In this document: positions 9,118-18,198 of the stretch, one piece after another | Position numbering within the stretch: the first letter of the stretch is position 1 | Layout: every line of letters starts with the position of its first letter | Translations under genes and position numbers: made by a program | Notes under the pieces: generated by a model | Database searches by the model: none | What the model was told of the DNA's origin: nothing | What the model saw: only the letters and a program-made list of their open reading frames with translations | Origin: Planctomycetota bacterium | Lineage (GTDB): Bacteria; Planctomycetota; J058 | Assembly (NCBI GenBank): GCA_023954375.1 | Contig: JAMLIC010000038.1 | Span: 1 to 64,000, forward strand | Direction: 5' to 3' | Length of the DNA: 64,000 bases

Positions 9118-10938
9118 ATGCGAACGCTCGTGCTCGTCCGCAGCGCCGCCGAGGCGCTGGACCTGGTCCCCTGGGCCGCCCGCCTCACCGCCGGGCAGGG
9201 GGGGCCCGCGGAGCTCGTGGTCGTGGGCGTGGCGCGCGCGACGACGGCCACCCGGACCGAGGTCGACCCGGGCGCGCCGGGCGACCACCCGGTCCTGGCG
9301 CAGGTGGGCGCGGCCCTGCGCGCGGTCGACCCGCCGCCCCAGCAGGTGACGGTGCGCCTGCTCGCCGACCCGCGCCCCGACGAGGCCGCGCTGGCGGAGG
9401 TCCAGGAGGCGGCGCCGGACCTGGTCGTCGTCGGCGCCGGGGTCGACGACGAGCGCGGCGCGTCGTGGGCGCGGCTCGCGCGCCAGTGCGCGGCCGACCT
9501 GCTCGTGCTGCGGCCGGCGCTCGAGCCGCGGCCGGCCCCCTCGCGCGTGCTCGTCGCCACGTCCGGCGGGCGCCACGCGCGCGTGGCCCTGCGCCTGGCC
9601 GACGGCCTCGCCGGGGCCGGGGCGAGCGCCACGGCGCTGGCCGTGATGACCCCGGCCGGGGACGCCGAGGAGGCGGGGGCGCGCCTGCTCGCCCGCGCCC
9701 TGCGCGATGCCGGCGTCGACCCGGCGCGCGTCACGCCGCAGGTGGCGCTCGCCGACCGGGCCGGCGTGGCGATCGCCGCGGAGGCGCAGGAGCACGACCT
9801 CGTCCTCCTGGGCGCCTCGGACGAGGGGCTGCTCGAGCGCCTCCTCCAGGGGCAGCCCGTGCCGGACCGGGTCCTCGCCAGCCGGCCGCGCCAGGCGAGC
9901 GTCGGCGTCGTCCGCGCCGCGCCGGCCCTCGCCCGCCGGACGTTCGCGCGCCTCGAGGCCGGGCTCGGGCGCTGGGTGCGGCGCCTCGACCGCGACGAGC
10001 GCCTCGAGCTCCACGCCCGCCTCGACGCCGGCTCGCGCTGGCGCCCCGAGTTCATGGCCATGCTCGGGCTCGCCACGGGCCTGGCGGCGCTCGGCCTCCT
10101 GCAGAGCTCCACCGCCGTGGTGATCGGCGCCATGCTCGTCGCCCCGCTCATGACCCCCATGCTCGGCGCCGGGCTGGGGATCGCGCAGGGCAACCCGCAG
10201 CTCGCCAGCCGCGCCGCCGCCGCGGTGATCCGCGGCACGCTCCTGGCGATCGCGATCGGCGCGCTCCTCGGCCTGCTCGGCGGCGACGGCGAGCTGACCC
10301 CCGAGCTCGTGGCCCGCACGGCGCCGTCCCTGAGCGACCTCTTCGTGGCCGCGCTCTCGGGGGTCGCGGCCGCCTACGCCCTCTCGCGCCCGGAGCTGGG
10401 CGACGCGCTCCCGGGCGTCGCGATCGCCGCCGCGCTCGTGCCGCCGCTCGCCACGACGGGGATCGCGGCCAGCATGGGCGCGCTCGACGCCGCCCGGGGC
10501 GCGGCGCTCCTCTACGGGACGAACCTCGTCGTGATCATCCTCGCCGCGGCCGTCGTCTTCCGCCTGGCGGGCATGCGCCCCGACGGCGCCGGGCGGCCCT
10601 GGGCGAGCACGACCCTGCTCGTCCTCCTCCTCGTCGCCGGCGCCCTGGCGATCCCCCTCAGCGCCGCGCTGGTCGAGCGCCTGCTCGGGTCGGACGGGCC
10701 GGAGGTCGAGGCCCGCGAGCTGCGCCTGCCCCTCCTGCGCCGCCTCCGGCAGGTCGTCGCGCGCGAGCCGGGGGCCGTGCTCGTCGGCGCCACCCGCGGG
10801 CGGCCGGGCGAGGTCCTCCTGCTCCTGGCGCTCGACGCCGAGGCCGCGCCGGACGCCGTCGCGCGGGTCGCGTCGGCGGTCGCGCCGGCGCTCGGCGGCG
10901 ACGCGGCGCGGGTGCTGGTGCTGCGGGGGGGCGAGTAG
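9118..10938 (+). CDS. UspA-like / DUF389 inner-membrane protein
   Basis: 606 residues. The first 280 contain two Rossmann-like segments resembling UspA universal-stress domains (VRTLVL-type strand, ATSGGRHARVALRLA, LVLLGASDEGLLERLLQG). Residues about 315-520 form the DUF389 membrane domain with several transmembrane helices, including QSSTAVVIGAMLVAPLMTPM and DALPGVAIAAALVPPLATTG, both typical of the family. A short soluble tail follows. DUF389 proteins are conserved membrane proteins with no firmly assigned function; the N-terminal Usp part suggests nucleotide or stress sensing. The gene sits alone after the DUF839 gene. GAGGAGC lies near the ATG. Confidence 0.85.
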   Translation: MRTLVLVRSAAEALDLVPWAARLTAGQGGPAELVVVGVARATTATRTEVDPGAPGDHPVLAQVGAALRAVDPPPQQVTVRLLADPRPDEAALAEVQEAAPDLVVVGAGVDDERGASWARLARQCAADLLVLRPALEPRPAPSRVLVATSGGRHARVALRLADGLAGAGASATALAVMTPAGDAEEAGARLLARALRDAGVDPARVTPQVALADRAGVAIAAEAQEHDLVLLGASDEGLLERLLQGQPVPDRVLASRPRQASVGVVRAAPALARRTFARLEAGLGRWVRRLDRDERLELHARLDAGSRWRPEFMAMLGLATGLAALGLLQSSTAVVIGAMLVAPLMTPMLGAGLGIAQGNPQLASRAAAAVIRGTLLAIAIGALLGLLGGDGELTPELVARTAPSLSDLFVAALSGVAAAYALSRPELGDALPGVAIAAALVPPLATTGIAASMGALDAARGAALLYGTNLVVIILAAAVVFRLAGMRPDGAGRPWASTTLLVLLLVAGALAIPLSAALVERLLGSDGPEVEARELRLPLLRRLRQVVAREPGAVLVGATRGRPGEVLLLLALDAEAAPDAVARVASAVAPALGGDAARVLVLRGGE

Positions 10939-10950
10939 CGCGCCTCCGCC

Positions 10951-11148
10951 CTACCTGATCGTCTCGCGCTCCCCCTTCGCCATCGCCGCCTCCGGCGCCA
11001 GCTTGGCCCGCGGGCTGCCGAGCGGCGGCGAGTCGATCGGGGCGGGGTTGGGCGCGGGGTCGAGGGCCCGCGCCGTGGGCTCGGGCTCGGGCTCGTTCGA
11101 CGAGCAGCCGGCGAGCGTCAGGGCGAACGCCAGCACCAGGCGACGCAT
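10951..11148 (-). CDS. Small lipoprotein at the end of the T2SS operon
   Basis: 65 residues beginning MRRLVLAFALTLAGCSS, a signal peptide with lipobox LAGC, so probably lipidated and membrane-attached. The rest is Pro/Ala/Glu-rich with no recognised domain. Its ATG overlaps the gspD stop by one base (TGATG), so it is translationally coupled to the secretin. By position it could be a pilotin-like partner, but there is no sequence evidence for this. Confidence 0.7.
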   Translation of the reverse strand: MRRLVLAFALTLAGCSSNEPEPEPTARALDPAPNPAPIDSPPLGSPRAKLAPEAAMAKGERETIR

Positions 11149-13952
11149 CAGTTCCTCCTCTCCGGCTCGCGCAGCAGGTCGGACTCGACGCGCGCGGCCT
11201 CGCGGCGGGCGCGGTGGAGCCAGCGCTGGGCCTCCGGGTGGTCGGGGGCGACGAGCAGCGCGCGCTCGAACATGCGCGCGGCCTGCACGAAGTCGCCCTG
11301 GCGCCAGAGCACGGCGCCCAGGTCGTAGGCGATCTCGGCGTCGGTCGGGTCGAGGACGAGCGCCTCGCGCAGCTCGAGCTCCGCGCGCTCGTAGAGCCCG
11401 GCGCGGGCGAGCGCCAGCGCCAGGTTGACGCGCGTGGCCGCGTGGCGCGGCGCCGCGTCGCGCGCCTTCTCGAGCGCCTTGATCGCCTCGTCCACGCGCC
11501 CCGACTCGAGGAGCACCGTGCCGCGGTTGTACTGGTAGGCGTGCGAGTCCTCCTGGAGGTTGCGCAGCCAGCGGTCGAGCTCGGAGTTCATGATCTCGGT
11601 CGGCACGTAGGCGAACTGCTGCACCACCTCCTGCGAGCGGCGCGTCAGCTGCCCCGGCGTCTCGATCACGTGCGGGGTGAGGAAGACGACGATCTCCTGC
11701 TTGACCTTCTCGCGGATCGTCGAGCCGAAGAGGCGGCCGAAGATCGGGATGTCGCCCAGCAGCGGGATCTTGAAGAACGTCTCCGAGTAGGAGTCGCGGA
11801 TCATGCCGCCGATCACCGCCGTCTGGCCGGTGCGCACGACGATCGTCGTGTCGGCGAAGTTCTTGTTGAACGTGGGCGAGCGCACCCCCTCGCTGATCGG
11901 CACCGACTCGGAGTCCGGCGCGATCGAGCTCACCTCCGGGTGCACGGTCATGCGCACCGTGCCGTCGTGCGAGATCTGCGGCGTCACCCGCAGGATGATG
12001 CCCACGTCCCGGTACTGGATCGTGTTCACCGTGTCGCCGAAGTTCGTGATCCGCGAGTTGGTGACGAACGGCACCTCCTGCCCGACCGAGATCTCGGCCG
12101 GCATGTTCTCCATGACGAGGATCTTGGGCGACGAGAGGATGTCCAGCCGGCCCTCGGTCCTGAGCGCGCGCAGGAGCGCCGTCAGCTTGTCGGAGCTCGT
12201 CGTGTAGCGGATCCCGTCGCGCAGGTTGTTCAGGCCCCAGTCGGTGCCGACCGTCTGCGTGCCCTCCTTGGCGTTCTCGGCCGAGTTGGAGAAGGCCGCG
12301 TTCCACTGGATCCCCAGCTCGCCGCGGTCGGAGAGCTGGACCTCGGCGATCAGGCACTCGATGAACACCTCGCGCCGCGCCACGTCGAGCTGGCCGACGA
12401 TCGACCGCAGGCGGTCGAAGTTCTTGGGCGAGGTCGTGAGCACCAGCGCGTTGCTCGTCTCGTCGGCGGTGACCGTCACGTTGCCGATCAGGTTGCTCGC
12501 GTCGGTGCCGCCCTGCGGCGCGGCGGTGGCCGCGGCCGCCTGCCGCCCGCCGCGCTGGTTCTGCTGCCGGCCGGCGGTGGTCGCCGTCGACTGCGAGTCG
12601 GCGAGCACCTGCGTGAGGACGGTCGCCAGCGGGCCGGCGGCCGCGTGGTTGAGCTGGATCACGAGCACGCCCGAGGTCTCGGTCGGGTCCTTGTCGAGGT
12701 CCTTGACCAGGCGCTCGATCATCGTCATGTCCGACTGCGCGGCCGTGACGATCAGGGTGTTCGTGCGCTCGTCGGTGGCGAAGCGCGGCCGCGGCGCGTA
12801 GCGCGACCGGGCCGCCTCCACGCCGCCCTCGCCGCCCTCGGCGAACCCGGTCATGCGCCGGATGAAGTCCGCCGCCGGGCCGCCGCCCTGGCCGCCGCGC
12901 TGGCCGCCGCGGCCCTGCTGCTGCGTCTGCTGCTCCTCCTGGAAGATCTTCTCCAGGGTGGCGGCCATCTGGATCGCGCTGGCGTTGGTCAGCGGGAAGG
13001 CCTTGAACTCGGTGACGACCGTGGCCGGGTCCTTGTCGAGCTCCTCGATCAGGCTGTCGAGCAGGCGCAGCTGGTCGGTCGAGGCGGTGACGACGATCGC
13101 GTTCGTGCGCAGGTCGGCCGAGACGTTGACGGGGTTCGTCTGGGCGCCGCCCGTGCCGGCCGCCGGGCCGGCGCCGCCGCCCTGCATGAACATCCGCATC
13201 ATCTCCTGCGGGTTGGCGCCGCCGCCGCCGCCGCCGCCCCGTGCCGCGGGCTCGCCCTGGAACAGCTCGCGCACGATCGTGCTCACCTCGGTCGCGTCGG
13301 CGTTCTTCAGCCGGTAGACGCGCACGTGGAGCTCGGAGGTGACCGCCTGGTCGAGCGCGGCGAGGACCTCCGCGAGGCGGCGGATGCTGGCCGACGTGTC
13401 GGTGACCACGAGCGCGTTCGAGGTGGCCTCCTTCATCAGCTGGCCCTTGTCCGAGAGGAGCTGCGACAGCTCGCGCTGGACGTCCTCGGCGCGGATGTAC
13501 TTGAGGGGCATGACCTGCGTGACCAGCTCCTCGGAGTCCGCGATCGAGCTCGGGTCGGCGCCGATCCGCACCGGCAGGCCGCGGCGGCGCGCCTCGTCGA
13601 GGGTCACGATCCGCACGACGTCGGCCGTGCGCACGATCGTGCGCTGCTTGGGCAGCAGCCAGCCGCGCAGGACCTCGAGCGCCTGGTCGCGCGTGATCGG
13701 CTGCTCGGCGATCGCCGTGATGTCGCCCGTGACGGCGGCCTCCTCGATGAACGTGAAGCCGGCCTCCCGCGACAGGTAGCCGAGGAAGCTGTGGATCGAC
13801 GCCCGCCGGAACGTGAACGTCAGCCGGGCCTCGTCGCGGCGGGGCGGCTGGCCGTCCTGGGCGCGGCCCGGGCCCGGCACGAGGGCCAGGGCGGCGGCCG
13901 CCAGGGCCAGGGCGAGGGGGAGGCGAGAGCGCTTGCGAGGCGAGGGCGTCAT
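11148..13952 (-). CDS. gspD: Type II secretion secretin with C-terminal TPR domain
   Basis: Outer-membrane secretin through which the T2SS exports folded proteins. 934 residues with a signal peptide (to about 31, PGRAQ). N0-like and repeated N-domain modules span about residues 40-480, separated by Gly/Gln-rich low-complexity linkers. The secretin core covers about 500-740, with VPFVTNSRI, YRDVGIILRVTPQI, GGMIRDSYSETFFKIPLLGD and KQEIVVFLTPHVI. Residues about 770-930 add tetratricopeptide repeats (AYQYNRGTVLLESGRVDEAI), unusual for GspD and perhaps a built-in pilotin or assembly function. It overlaps the upstream gene by 4 bases (ATGA) and the downstream lipoprotein by 1. Typical GspD is about 650-750 residues. 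Confidence 0.95.
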   Translation of the reverse strand: MTPSPRKRSRLPLALALAAAALALVPGPGRAQDGQPPRRDEARLTFTFRRASIHSFLGYLSREAGFTFIEEAAVTGDITAIAEQPITRDQALEVLRGWLLPKQRTIVRTADVVRIVTLDEARRRGLPVRIGADPSSIADSEELVTQVMPLKYIRAEDVQRELSQLLSDKGQLMKEATSNALVVTDTSASIRRLAEVLAALDQAVTSELHVRVYRLKNADATEVSTIVRELFQGEPAARGGGGGGGANPQEMMRMFMQGGGAGPAAGTGGAQTNPVNVSADLRTNAIVVTASTDQLRLLDSLIEELDKDPATVVTEFKAFPLTNASAIQMAATLEKIFQEEQQTQQQGRGGQRGGQGGGPAADFIRRMTGFAEGGEGGVEAARSRYAPRPRFATDERTNTLIVTAAQSDMTMIERLVKDLDKDPTETSGVLVIQLNHAAAGPLATVLTQVLADSQSTATTAGRQQNQRGGRQAAAATAAPQGGTDASNLIGNVTVTADETSNALVLTTSPKNFDRLRSIVGQLDVARREVFIECLIAEVQLSDRGELGIQWNAAFSNSAENAKEGTQTVGTDWGLNNLRDGIRYTTSSDKLTALLRALRTEGRLDILSSPKILVMENMPAEISVGQEVPFVTNSRITNFGDTVNTIQYRDVGIILRVTPQISHDGTVRMTVHPEVSSIAPDSESVPISEGVRSPTFNKNFADTTIVVRTGQTAVIGGMIRDSYSETFFKIPLLGDIPIFGRLFGSTIREKVKQEIVVFLTPHVIETPGQLTRRSQEVVQQFAYVPTEIMNSELDRWLRNLQEDSHAYQYNRGTVLLESGRVDEAIKALEKARDAAPRHAATRVNLALALARAGLYERAELELREALVLDPTDAEIAYDLGAVLWRQGDFVQAARMFERALLVAPDHPEAQRWLHRARREAARVESDLLREPERRN

Positions 13953-14689
13953 TCGTCCCCTCCCTGGACTTGCTGGCGCCGCCGCTCGCGGAGGCGCTCG
14001 AGGATGGCCTGCCGCTCCTCGGAGGAGACGGCGGGGGCGGGTGTGCCGACGGTGCCCGAGCTGCTCGACCCCGAGGCCGGGCGGGCGAGGCCGTCGGGCG
14101 GCGGCGGCTTGAGGGCCTCGAGGCGGGCGGAGACGACGATCGGCAGGCGGACCGCGTCGCCCAGGGGGACGTCCTTGCGCGACTCGCCCTCGACGACGGT
14201 GATCGAGTCGGTGCCGACGACGGCGATCTCGATCGGGCCGACGACCGCGCCCTGACGGGCGAGGATCCCGCGGCCGGCGCCCGTGGGCTCCTCGAGGATC
14301 GCCGTGCGCTCGTCGCCCTGGCCGAGGAGGCCCGTGAAGCGCAGCTCGAGCCGGTCGGGCGGGGGCGCCTCCGAAAGGGTCGGGCGCGTCCTGCCCGGCC
14401 CGCGGGCCGGGGCGCCGCCGGTGGCCACGGGCGCCACGGCCGCGAACGAGCGCGGCTGGAACGGCTTCGCCGCGCGGATCGCGGCGTAGCGCCTCTTCAG
14501 CTCGGCCTCGGGCAGGTCGCGCGGCGCGCCGGCGAGGACGAGCGTGACGCTGCCCACGGGCGCGCTCTCGCCCGCCGCCGCCCCGCCGCCGCCCGGCGCG
14601 GCCGGCGTCGTGGCCTGCTTCACGGCCAGGAGCAGGACCGCGCCGGCGGCCACGGCCGCGAGCGCCTTGGTGCGCACGGCGGGGCTCAC
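13949..14689 (-). CDS. T2SS GspC/PilP-like inner-membrane protein
   Basis: 246 residues from a GTG overlapping the previous stop (GTGA). One N-terminal membrane anchor (about 8-24, LAAVAAGAVLLLAVK), a Pro/Gly/Ala-rich linker, then a compact beta domain around residues 130-205 with ERTAILEEPTG, GILARQGAVVGPIEIAVVG and TDSITVVEGE. That fold pattern (ILEDP...VKEGDxVG...V..I..D.V.L) is typical of GspC homology-region and PilP domains, which link the inner-membrane platform to the secretin. Its place between the GspM-like gene and gspD supports this. The C-terminus is a charged helix (RQAILERLRERRRQQ). Confidence 0.75.
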   Translation of the reverse strand: MSPAVRTKALAAVAAGAVLLLAVKQATTPAAPGGGGAAAGESAPVGSVTLVLAGAPRDLPEAELKRRYAAIRAAKPFQPRSFAAVAPVATGGAPARGPGRTRPTLSEAPPPDRLELRFTGLLGQGDERTAILEEPTGAGRGILARQGAVVGPIEIAVVGTDSITVVEGESRKDVPLGDAVRLPIVVSARLEALKPPPPDGLARPASGSSSSGTVGTPAPAVSSEERQAILERLRERRRQQVQGGDE

Positions 14690-15264
14690 TGCAGCACGTC
14701 CGCGGGCGCCAGCGCCACGAGGCCCAGGTCCACGTCGAGCTCCGCGCCGCCGCCGGGCCGTGGCGTGACCGCGATCGAGCTCACGCGCACGGCGCGGTCG
14801 GAGTCGGCCAGGCGCACGAGGAAGTCGGTGAGCTTGTCGAGCGTCGTGCGCGCGCGCAGCTCGAAGGTCAGCTCCGCGAAGGGCGGCTTCTCGTCGCGCG
14901 CCCCGCGGCGCTTGTCGCCCTGGAACAGCGGGCGCGCGCCCAGCTGCCGCAGCGTCGACGGCTCGAAGCCGGACGCCTTGCCGAGCGCGCGCACGTGCGC
15001 CAGGAAGGCGGCCGCGAGCAGGCCCGCGCTCGCCTCGCCGCCCTCCGGCCGCAGGCGCGCGTCGAGCTCCTGGCGCTCCTTGCGCGCGCGGTCGAGGCCC
15101 CGCGCCAGGGCGCGCTCCGCCTCGAGCGCCTGCTCGAGGCTCCGCGCCTGCGCGTCGGCGCGCGTCCAGCGCTCCCACGCGGGCTGGATCAGCAGGCTCC
15201 AGCCGCCGCCGAGGGCCAGCGCCACGCCGGTGACGATCCCGAGGGTCCGCTCGCGGCCGGTCAC
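14686..15264 (-). CDS. T2SS GspM/PilO-like assembly-platform protein
   Basis: 192 residues. An N-terminal transmembrane segment (about 8-26, IVTGVALALGGGWSLLIQP) is followed by a coiled coil (about 33-68) and a C-terminal ferredoxin-like region (FAELTFELRARTTLDKLTDFLVRLAD). This is the usual plan of GspM and PilO, which bind GspL/PilN in the inner-membrane platform. The start overlaps the stop of the PilM-PilN fusion by 4 bases (ATGA), and the next gene starts within its stop (GTGA). Confidence 0.8.
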   Translation of the reverse strand: MTGRERTLGIVTGVALALGGGWSLLIQPAWERWTRADAQARSLEQALEAERALARGLDRARKERQELDARLRPEGGEASAGLLAAAFLAHVRALGKASGFEPSTLRQLGARPLFQGDKRRGARDEKPPFAELTFELRARTTLDKLTDFLVRLADSDRAVRVSSIAVTPRPGGGAELDVDLGLVALAPADVLQ

Positions 15265-16706
15265 TTGGCGCCTCCCGCCACGGCGCCGGGCTCGCGCAGC
15301 TCGGCCGTGCCCGTGAACTCGACGCCCTCCTTGCCCTGGGCCGGGCCGTCGGTGCCCCGGATCCCCTCGAGCCTGGCCTTCGCCACCAGCGGGTCGTGCT
15401 CGAGCGCCGTGAGGAAGCGCCCCACCTCGTCCCAGTCCTTGGCGCGCCCGGCGAGCGAGACGGGCCGCTCGTCGACCCAGCGCAGGCTGGTGAGGAACGC
15501 CTTCTCGGCCGGCAGCGCGCGCGACAGGACGAGCAGCACCTCGAGCTCGCGCCCGCGCCGCTCCTCCCAGCGGCGGGCCAGCTCCAGCTCGGCCTGCAGC
15601 GCGCGCGCGCGGTCCACGCGCGGCTTGAGCAGGTCCTTCTCCTGCTGCAGCCGCGCGGCGTCCGCCGCGCGCGCCCGGCCGCGGGCCTCGATCCCGGCGA
15701 CGACGCCGGCGAAGGCGAGCAGGGCGGCCGCCACGCCGGCGACGACGTGGCGCCGGGTGCGCGTGGCCTGGTGGACGCGCGTCGTGTCGGCGAGGTCGAG
15801 GCAGGGCAGCCCCTCGGTCACCGAGGCGAGGAGGCCGCGCGCGACGACGAAGCGCGCCCCGCGGGCCGGGTCGCCGTCGCCCAGGACGTCGAGCACCTGC
15901 GGGCGCACGCCCAGGCGCGCCTCGAGGGCCTCGGCGAGGGCCGGGTGGGCCGCGCCGCCGCCGCCCACGAACACGGCCTCGGGCGGCGCCCCGCCGGCGG
16001 TCGCCTGGCGGGCGGCCCGGGCGGCGACGAGCGTGCGCCCGACCTCCTGCGAGAGCCGCTCCAGCCAGGCGTCGTCGGCCTCGGGGTCGGCGCCGCAGCC
16101 GACCGAGGCGCTGCGCGAGTAGGCCAGGCGGCCCTGCTCGAGCACGATGATGTCCGTCGTCGCGCGCCCGACCTCGACGAGCAGCGCCTCGCCCGCGCCG
16201 GCGCCGGCGTGCGCGACGAGCGCCCGGGCGGCGGCCTGCGTCGACACCTCGAGGGCGCCCGGCCGCAGCCCCGCCTCGCGCAGGACGGCGCGCGCCTCCT
16301 CGACCGCGTCCTTGCGCACCGCCGCGACGACGACCTCGTCGGCGCCCGCGGCCGCCTCGCCCTCCGCGGCCCCGGCGCGCCCCCAGGCGAGGACGACGTC
16401 GCTCAGCTCGAACGGCAGGTCCTTCTGCGCCTGGAAGCGGATCAGCCGCTCGAGCTCGTCGTGCGGCACGCGCGGCAGGACGAGGCGCTTGACGATCGCC
16501 TCGGCCCGCGGGACGGCGACCGCGACCTCGTCGCGCGCGCGGACGCCCAGCTCCGCCGCGAGCTCCTTCAGGGCGGCGACGACGGCGGCCCGGCGCTCCG
16601 GGCCCTCGCCCGTGACCGCCCGCTCGGCGGCCCGGAGGGCGCCGCCCCGGTCCTCGCGGACGAGCTTGACGCCGCCGCGCCCGATGTCGAGCCCGAAGCG
16701 GGCCAT
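15261..16706 (-). CDS. GspL-type PilM-PilN fusion protein
   Basis: 481 residues. Residues 1 to about 310 form an actin-like PilM/GspL cytoplasmic domain with FGLDIGRGGVKLV (nucleotide-loop region), RFQAQKDLPFELSDVVLAW, EALLVEVGRATTDIIVLEQG and VFVGGGGA. A transmembrane helix (about 322-342, HVVAGVAAALLAFAGVVAGI) leads into a coiled coil and a PilN-like periplasmic domain (WVDERPVSLAGRAKDWDEVG). Type IV pilus systems encode PilM and PilN separately, whereas GspL joins them, so this is the GspL of the cluster. It recruits the ATPase GspE to the platform. SD-like GAGGAG lies 8 bases before the ATG. Confidence 0.88.
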   Translation of the reverse strand: MARFGLDIGRGGVKLVREDRGGALRAAERAVTGEGPERRAAVVAALKELAAELGVRARDEVAVAVPRAEAIVKRLVLPRVPHDELERLIRFQAQKDLPFELSDVVLAWGRAGAAEGEAAAGADEVVVAAVRKDAVEEARAVLREAGLRPGALEVSTQAAARALVAHAGAGAGEALLVEVGRATTDIIVLEQGRLAYSRSASVGCGADPEADDAWLERLSQEVGRTLVAARAARQATAGGAPPEAVFVGGGGAAHPALAEALEARLGVRPQVLDVLGDGDPARGARFVVARGLLASVTEGLPCLDLADTTRVHQATRTRRHVVAGVAAALLAFAGVVAGIEARGRARAADAARLQQEKDLLKPRVDRARALQAELELARRWEERRGRELEVLLVLSRALPAEKAFLTSLRWVDERPVSLAGRAKDWDEVGRFLTALEHDPLVAKARLEGIRGTDGPAQGKEGVEFTGTAELREPGAVAGGAK

Positions 16707-16782
16707 CAGCTCGTCTCCTCGCCGTCGCGCGAGCCCCTACCCTGCCTGCCCATGCTCCTCATCTGCAAGGGGGAACGGGTGA

Positions 16783-16800
16783 TACACGGGGGACTGTGTA
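16783..16800. promoter_or_regulatory. Inverted repeat in the gspK-gspL gap
   Basis: TACAC (16783-16787) and GTGTA (16796-16800) are exact inverses 8 bases apart in the 166-base gap between gspK and gspL. This is the least GC-rich part of the gap and could hold an internal promoter or operator for gspL-M-C-D. No clear -35/-10 pair was found. Confidence 0.3.
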
Positions 16801-16872
16801 AGTCGTTTGGATTCGACCGAGAGGCGGTCACCGAGGGCACCGAGGAGACCGTCTTCCTCCCCCCTCGCGTCC

Positions 16873-18198
16873 TCACGGCTTCCCCGCCCCCCGCTCCCCC
16901 GGGAACGGGAACCCCAGGTGGGTCATGTCGCGGCGCGTCAGGACCCGGATCGGCGGCACCGACCGGTCGACGAGCGCCTCGACGCGCATGAAGCGGCCGT
17001 TCTCCAGCAGCGCGACCACGTGCACCGTGAACTGCTCGGAGCGGCAGGTGACGTTGTCGACGACCGCGGCGAACTTCTCGTTGCCGAGCACCGGCAGGAG
17101 CCAGGCCGGGCTCGAGAGGTCGCGCTGCGCCTCGAGGCGGGCCTGCATGATCGCCTCGACGTCCTCGTGCTCGAGCCCGGGCAGCCCGGCGAGGATGGGG
17201 CGGGCGGCCGTGTTGACGTTGACCCGGCCGGGGACGACCGCGCCCTCGACCACGGTCAGCTCCTCGAGGACGATCCGCGCCGCGGCCTCGTCGATCTCGG
17301 GCCAGATCACCAGCGGCCCGAGCGAGGTGGTCTGCATGTTCGTCGACTTGAGCGTCAGCAGGCGGTCGAGGGCCATCTGCTCGAGCCCGGCCGCCTCGAG
17401 CCGCGCCCGCAGCTCGCCCACGTCCGTGGCGCCCCACGCCAGGCGCGGCTGCCCGTCCTGCCGGACGTTCGGGTCGCGCGAGTAGACGGTGAGGTAGTCG
17501 ATCAGCCCGCGGTCCAGGAAGCCGTCGGCGTCGTCGGGCGGGAAGGAGCGGTCGCCGTCGTCCTCGCACGGGTCGAGGATGCCGTTCCTGTTCCTGTCCT
17601 CGCCGTAGAGCATCAGGTCGTCGATGCCGCGCACGCGGCGCAGCTCGTCGAGCGACTCGATGAAGCTGTTCTTCGCCAGGTACGGCGGCTGGAGCGCCCC
17701 GTAGTAGGCGCTCTCGGCGCCCAGGTCCTCCGGCTCGTCGTCGTCGTCGCGCCAGTCGAGGATCGCGTCGACCGCCTCGTCGGTGATCCCGGGCAGCATG
17801 AGGAGCTGGTCGCGCGTGGCGAAGTTCACGTCGAGCTTCGACGCCTCGTCGCGGAAGCCGAAGCGCACCTCGCGCCCGTCGCCCGGGTCGGGCTCGATCA
17901 GCAGCCACCACACGCGCGCGCCGTCGCGCGGCGCGCCGCGGAACGTGGCCTCGTCGTCGCGCCACGGCTCGCGCAGCGTGTCGCCGGGGAGCAGGTCGAG
18001 GCGCAGCTCGGCCAGCGCGCGGTCGATCGCCGAGTCGCACAGCGCGCGCAGGCGCACCTGGTCGACCTGCGCCGAGGCGACCGACAGCTCGACCCGCGCC
18101 TCGCGGCCGAGCGCCAGCGCCAGCGCCACGACGAAGACCATGAGCATGAGGACGAGGACCAGGACGGCGCCGCGGCGGCGCCCGCGCGGGCGGCTCAT
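16873..18198 (-). CDS. gspK: T2SS minor pseudopilin GspK
   Basis: 441 residues, the long minor pseudopilin at the tip of the T2SS pseudopilus. The N-terminus has the basic leader and hydrophobic helix of prepilins (RRRGAVLVLVLMLMVFVVAL). GspK-specific features follow: helix-hairpin-helix-like segments (QLLMLPGITDEAVDAILDWR and ARPILAGLPGLEHEDVEAIM), LRRVRGID and a Ca-site-like acidic stretch EDRNRNGILDPCEDDGD. The ATG at 18198 overlaps the GspJ stop (ATGA); a longer in-frame extension to 18504 would be antisense-like sequence over gspJ and is not used. Confidence 0.92.
   Translation of the reverse strand: MSRPRGRRRGAVLVLVLMLMVFVVALALALGREARVELSVASAQVDQVRLRALCDSAIDRALAELRLDLLPGDTLREPWRDDEATFRGAPRDGARVWWLLIEPDPGDGREVRFGFRDEASKLDVNFATRDQLLMLPGITDEAVDAILDWRDDDDEPEDLGAESAYYGALQPPYLAKNSFIESLDELRRVRGIDDLMLYGEDRNRNGILDPCEDDGDRSFPPDDADGFLDRGLIDYLTVYSRDPNVRQDGQPRLAWGATDVGELRARLEAAGLEQMALDRLLTLKSTNMQTTSLGPLVIWPEIDEAAARIVLEELTVVEGAVVPGRVNVNTAARPILAGLPGLEHEDVEAIMQARLEAQRDLSSPAWLLPVLGNEKFAAVVDNVTCRSEQFTVHVVALLENGRFMRVEALVDRSVPPIRVLTRRDMTHLGFPFPGERGAGKP

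Noticed and set aside
11214..14255. 1013-codon plus-strand ORF opposite gspD
   Set aside because: Arg/His/Val/Leu-rich antisense translation typical of high-GC coding DNA; gspD on the other strand is certain.
16693..16755. 15-codon leader peptide MGRQGRGSRDGEETS before gspL
   Set aside because: It ends exactly at the gspL start, but its own ribosome site is too close to its ATG and the sequence has no attenuator-like codon run.
16752..16991. Plus-strand ORF beginning MLLICKGERVIHGGLCKSFG in the gspK-gspL gap
   Set aside because: The first 40 codons look protein-like, but it lacks a ribosome site and runs antisense into gspK as Pro/Gly-rich sequence.
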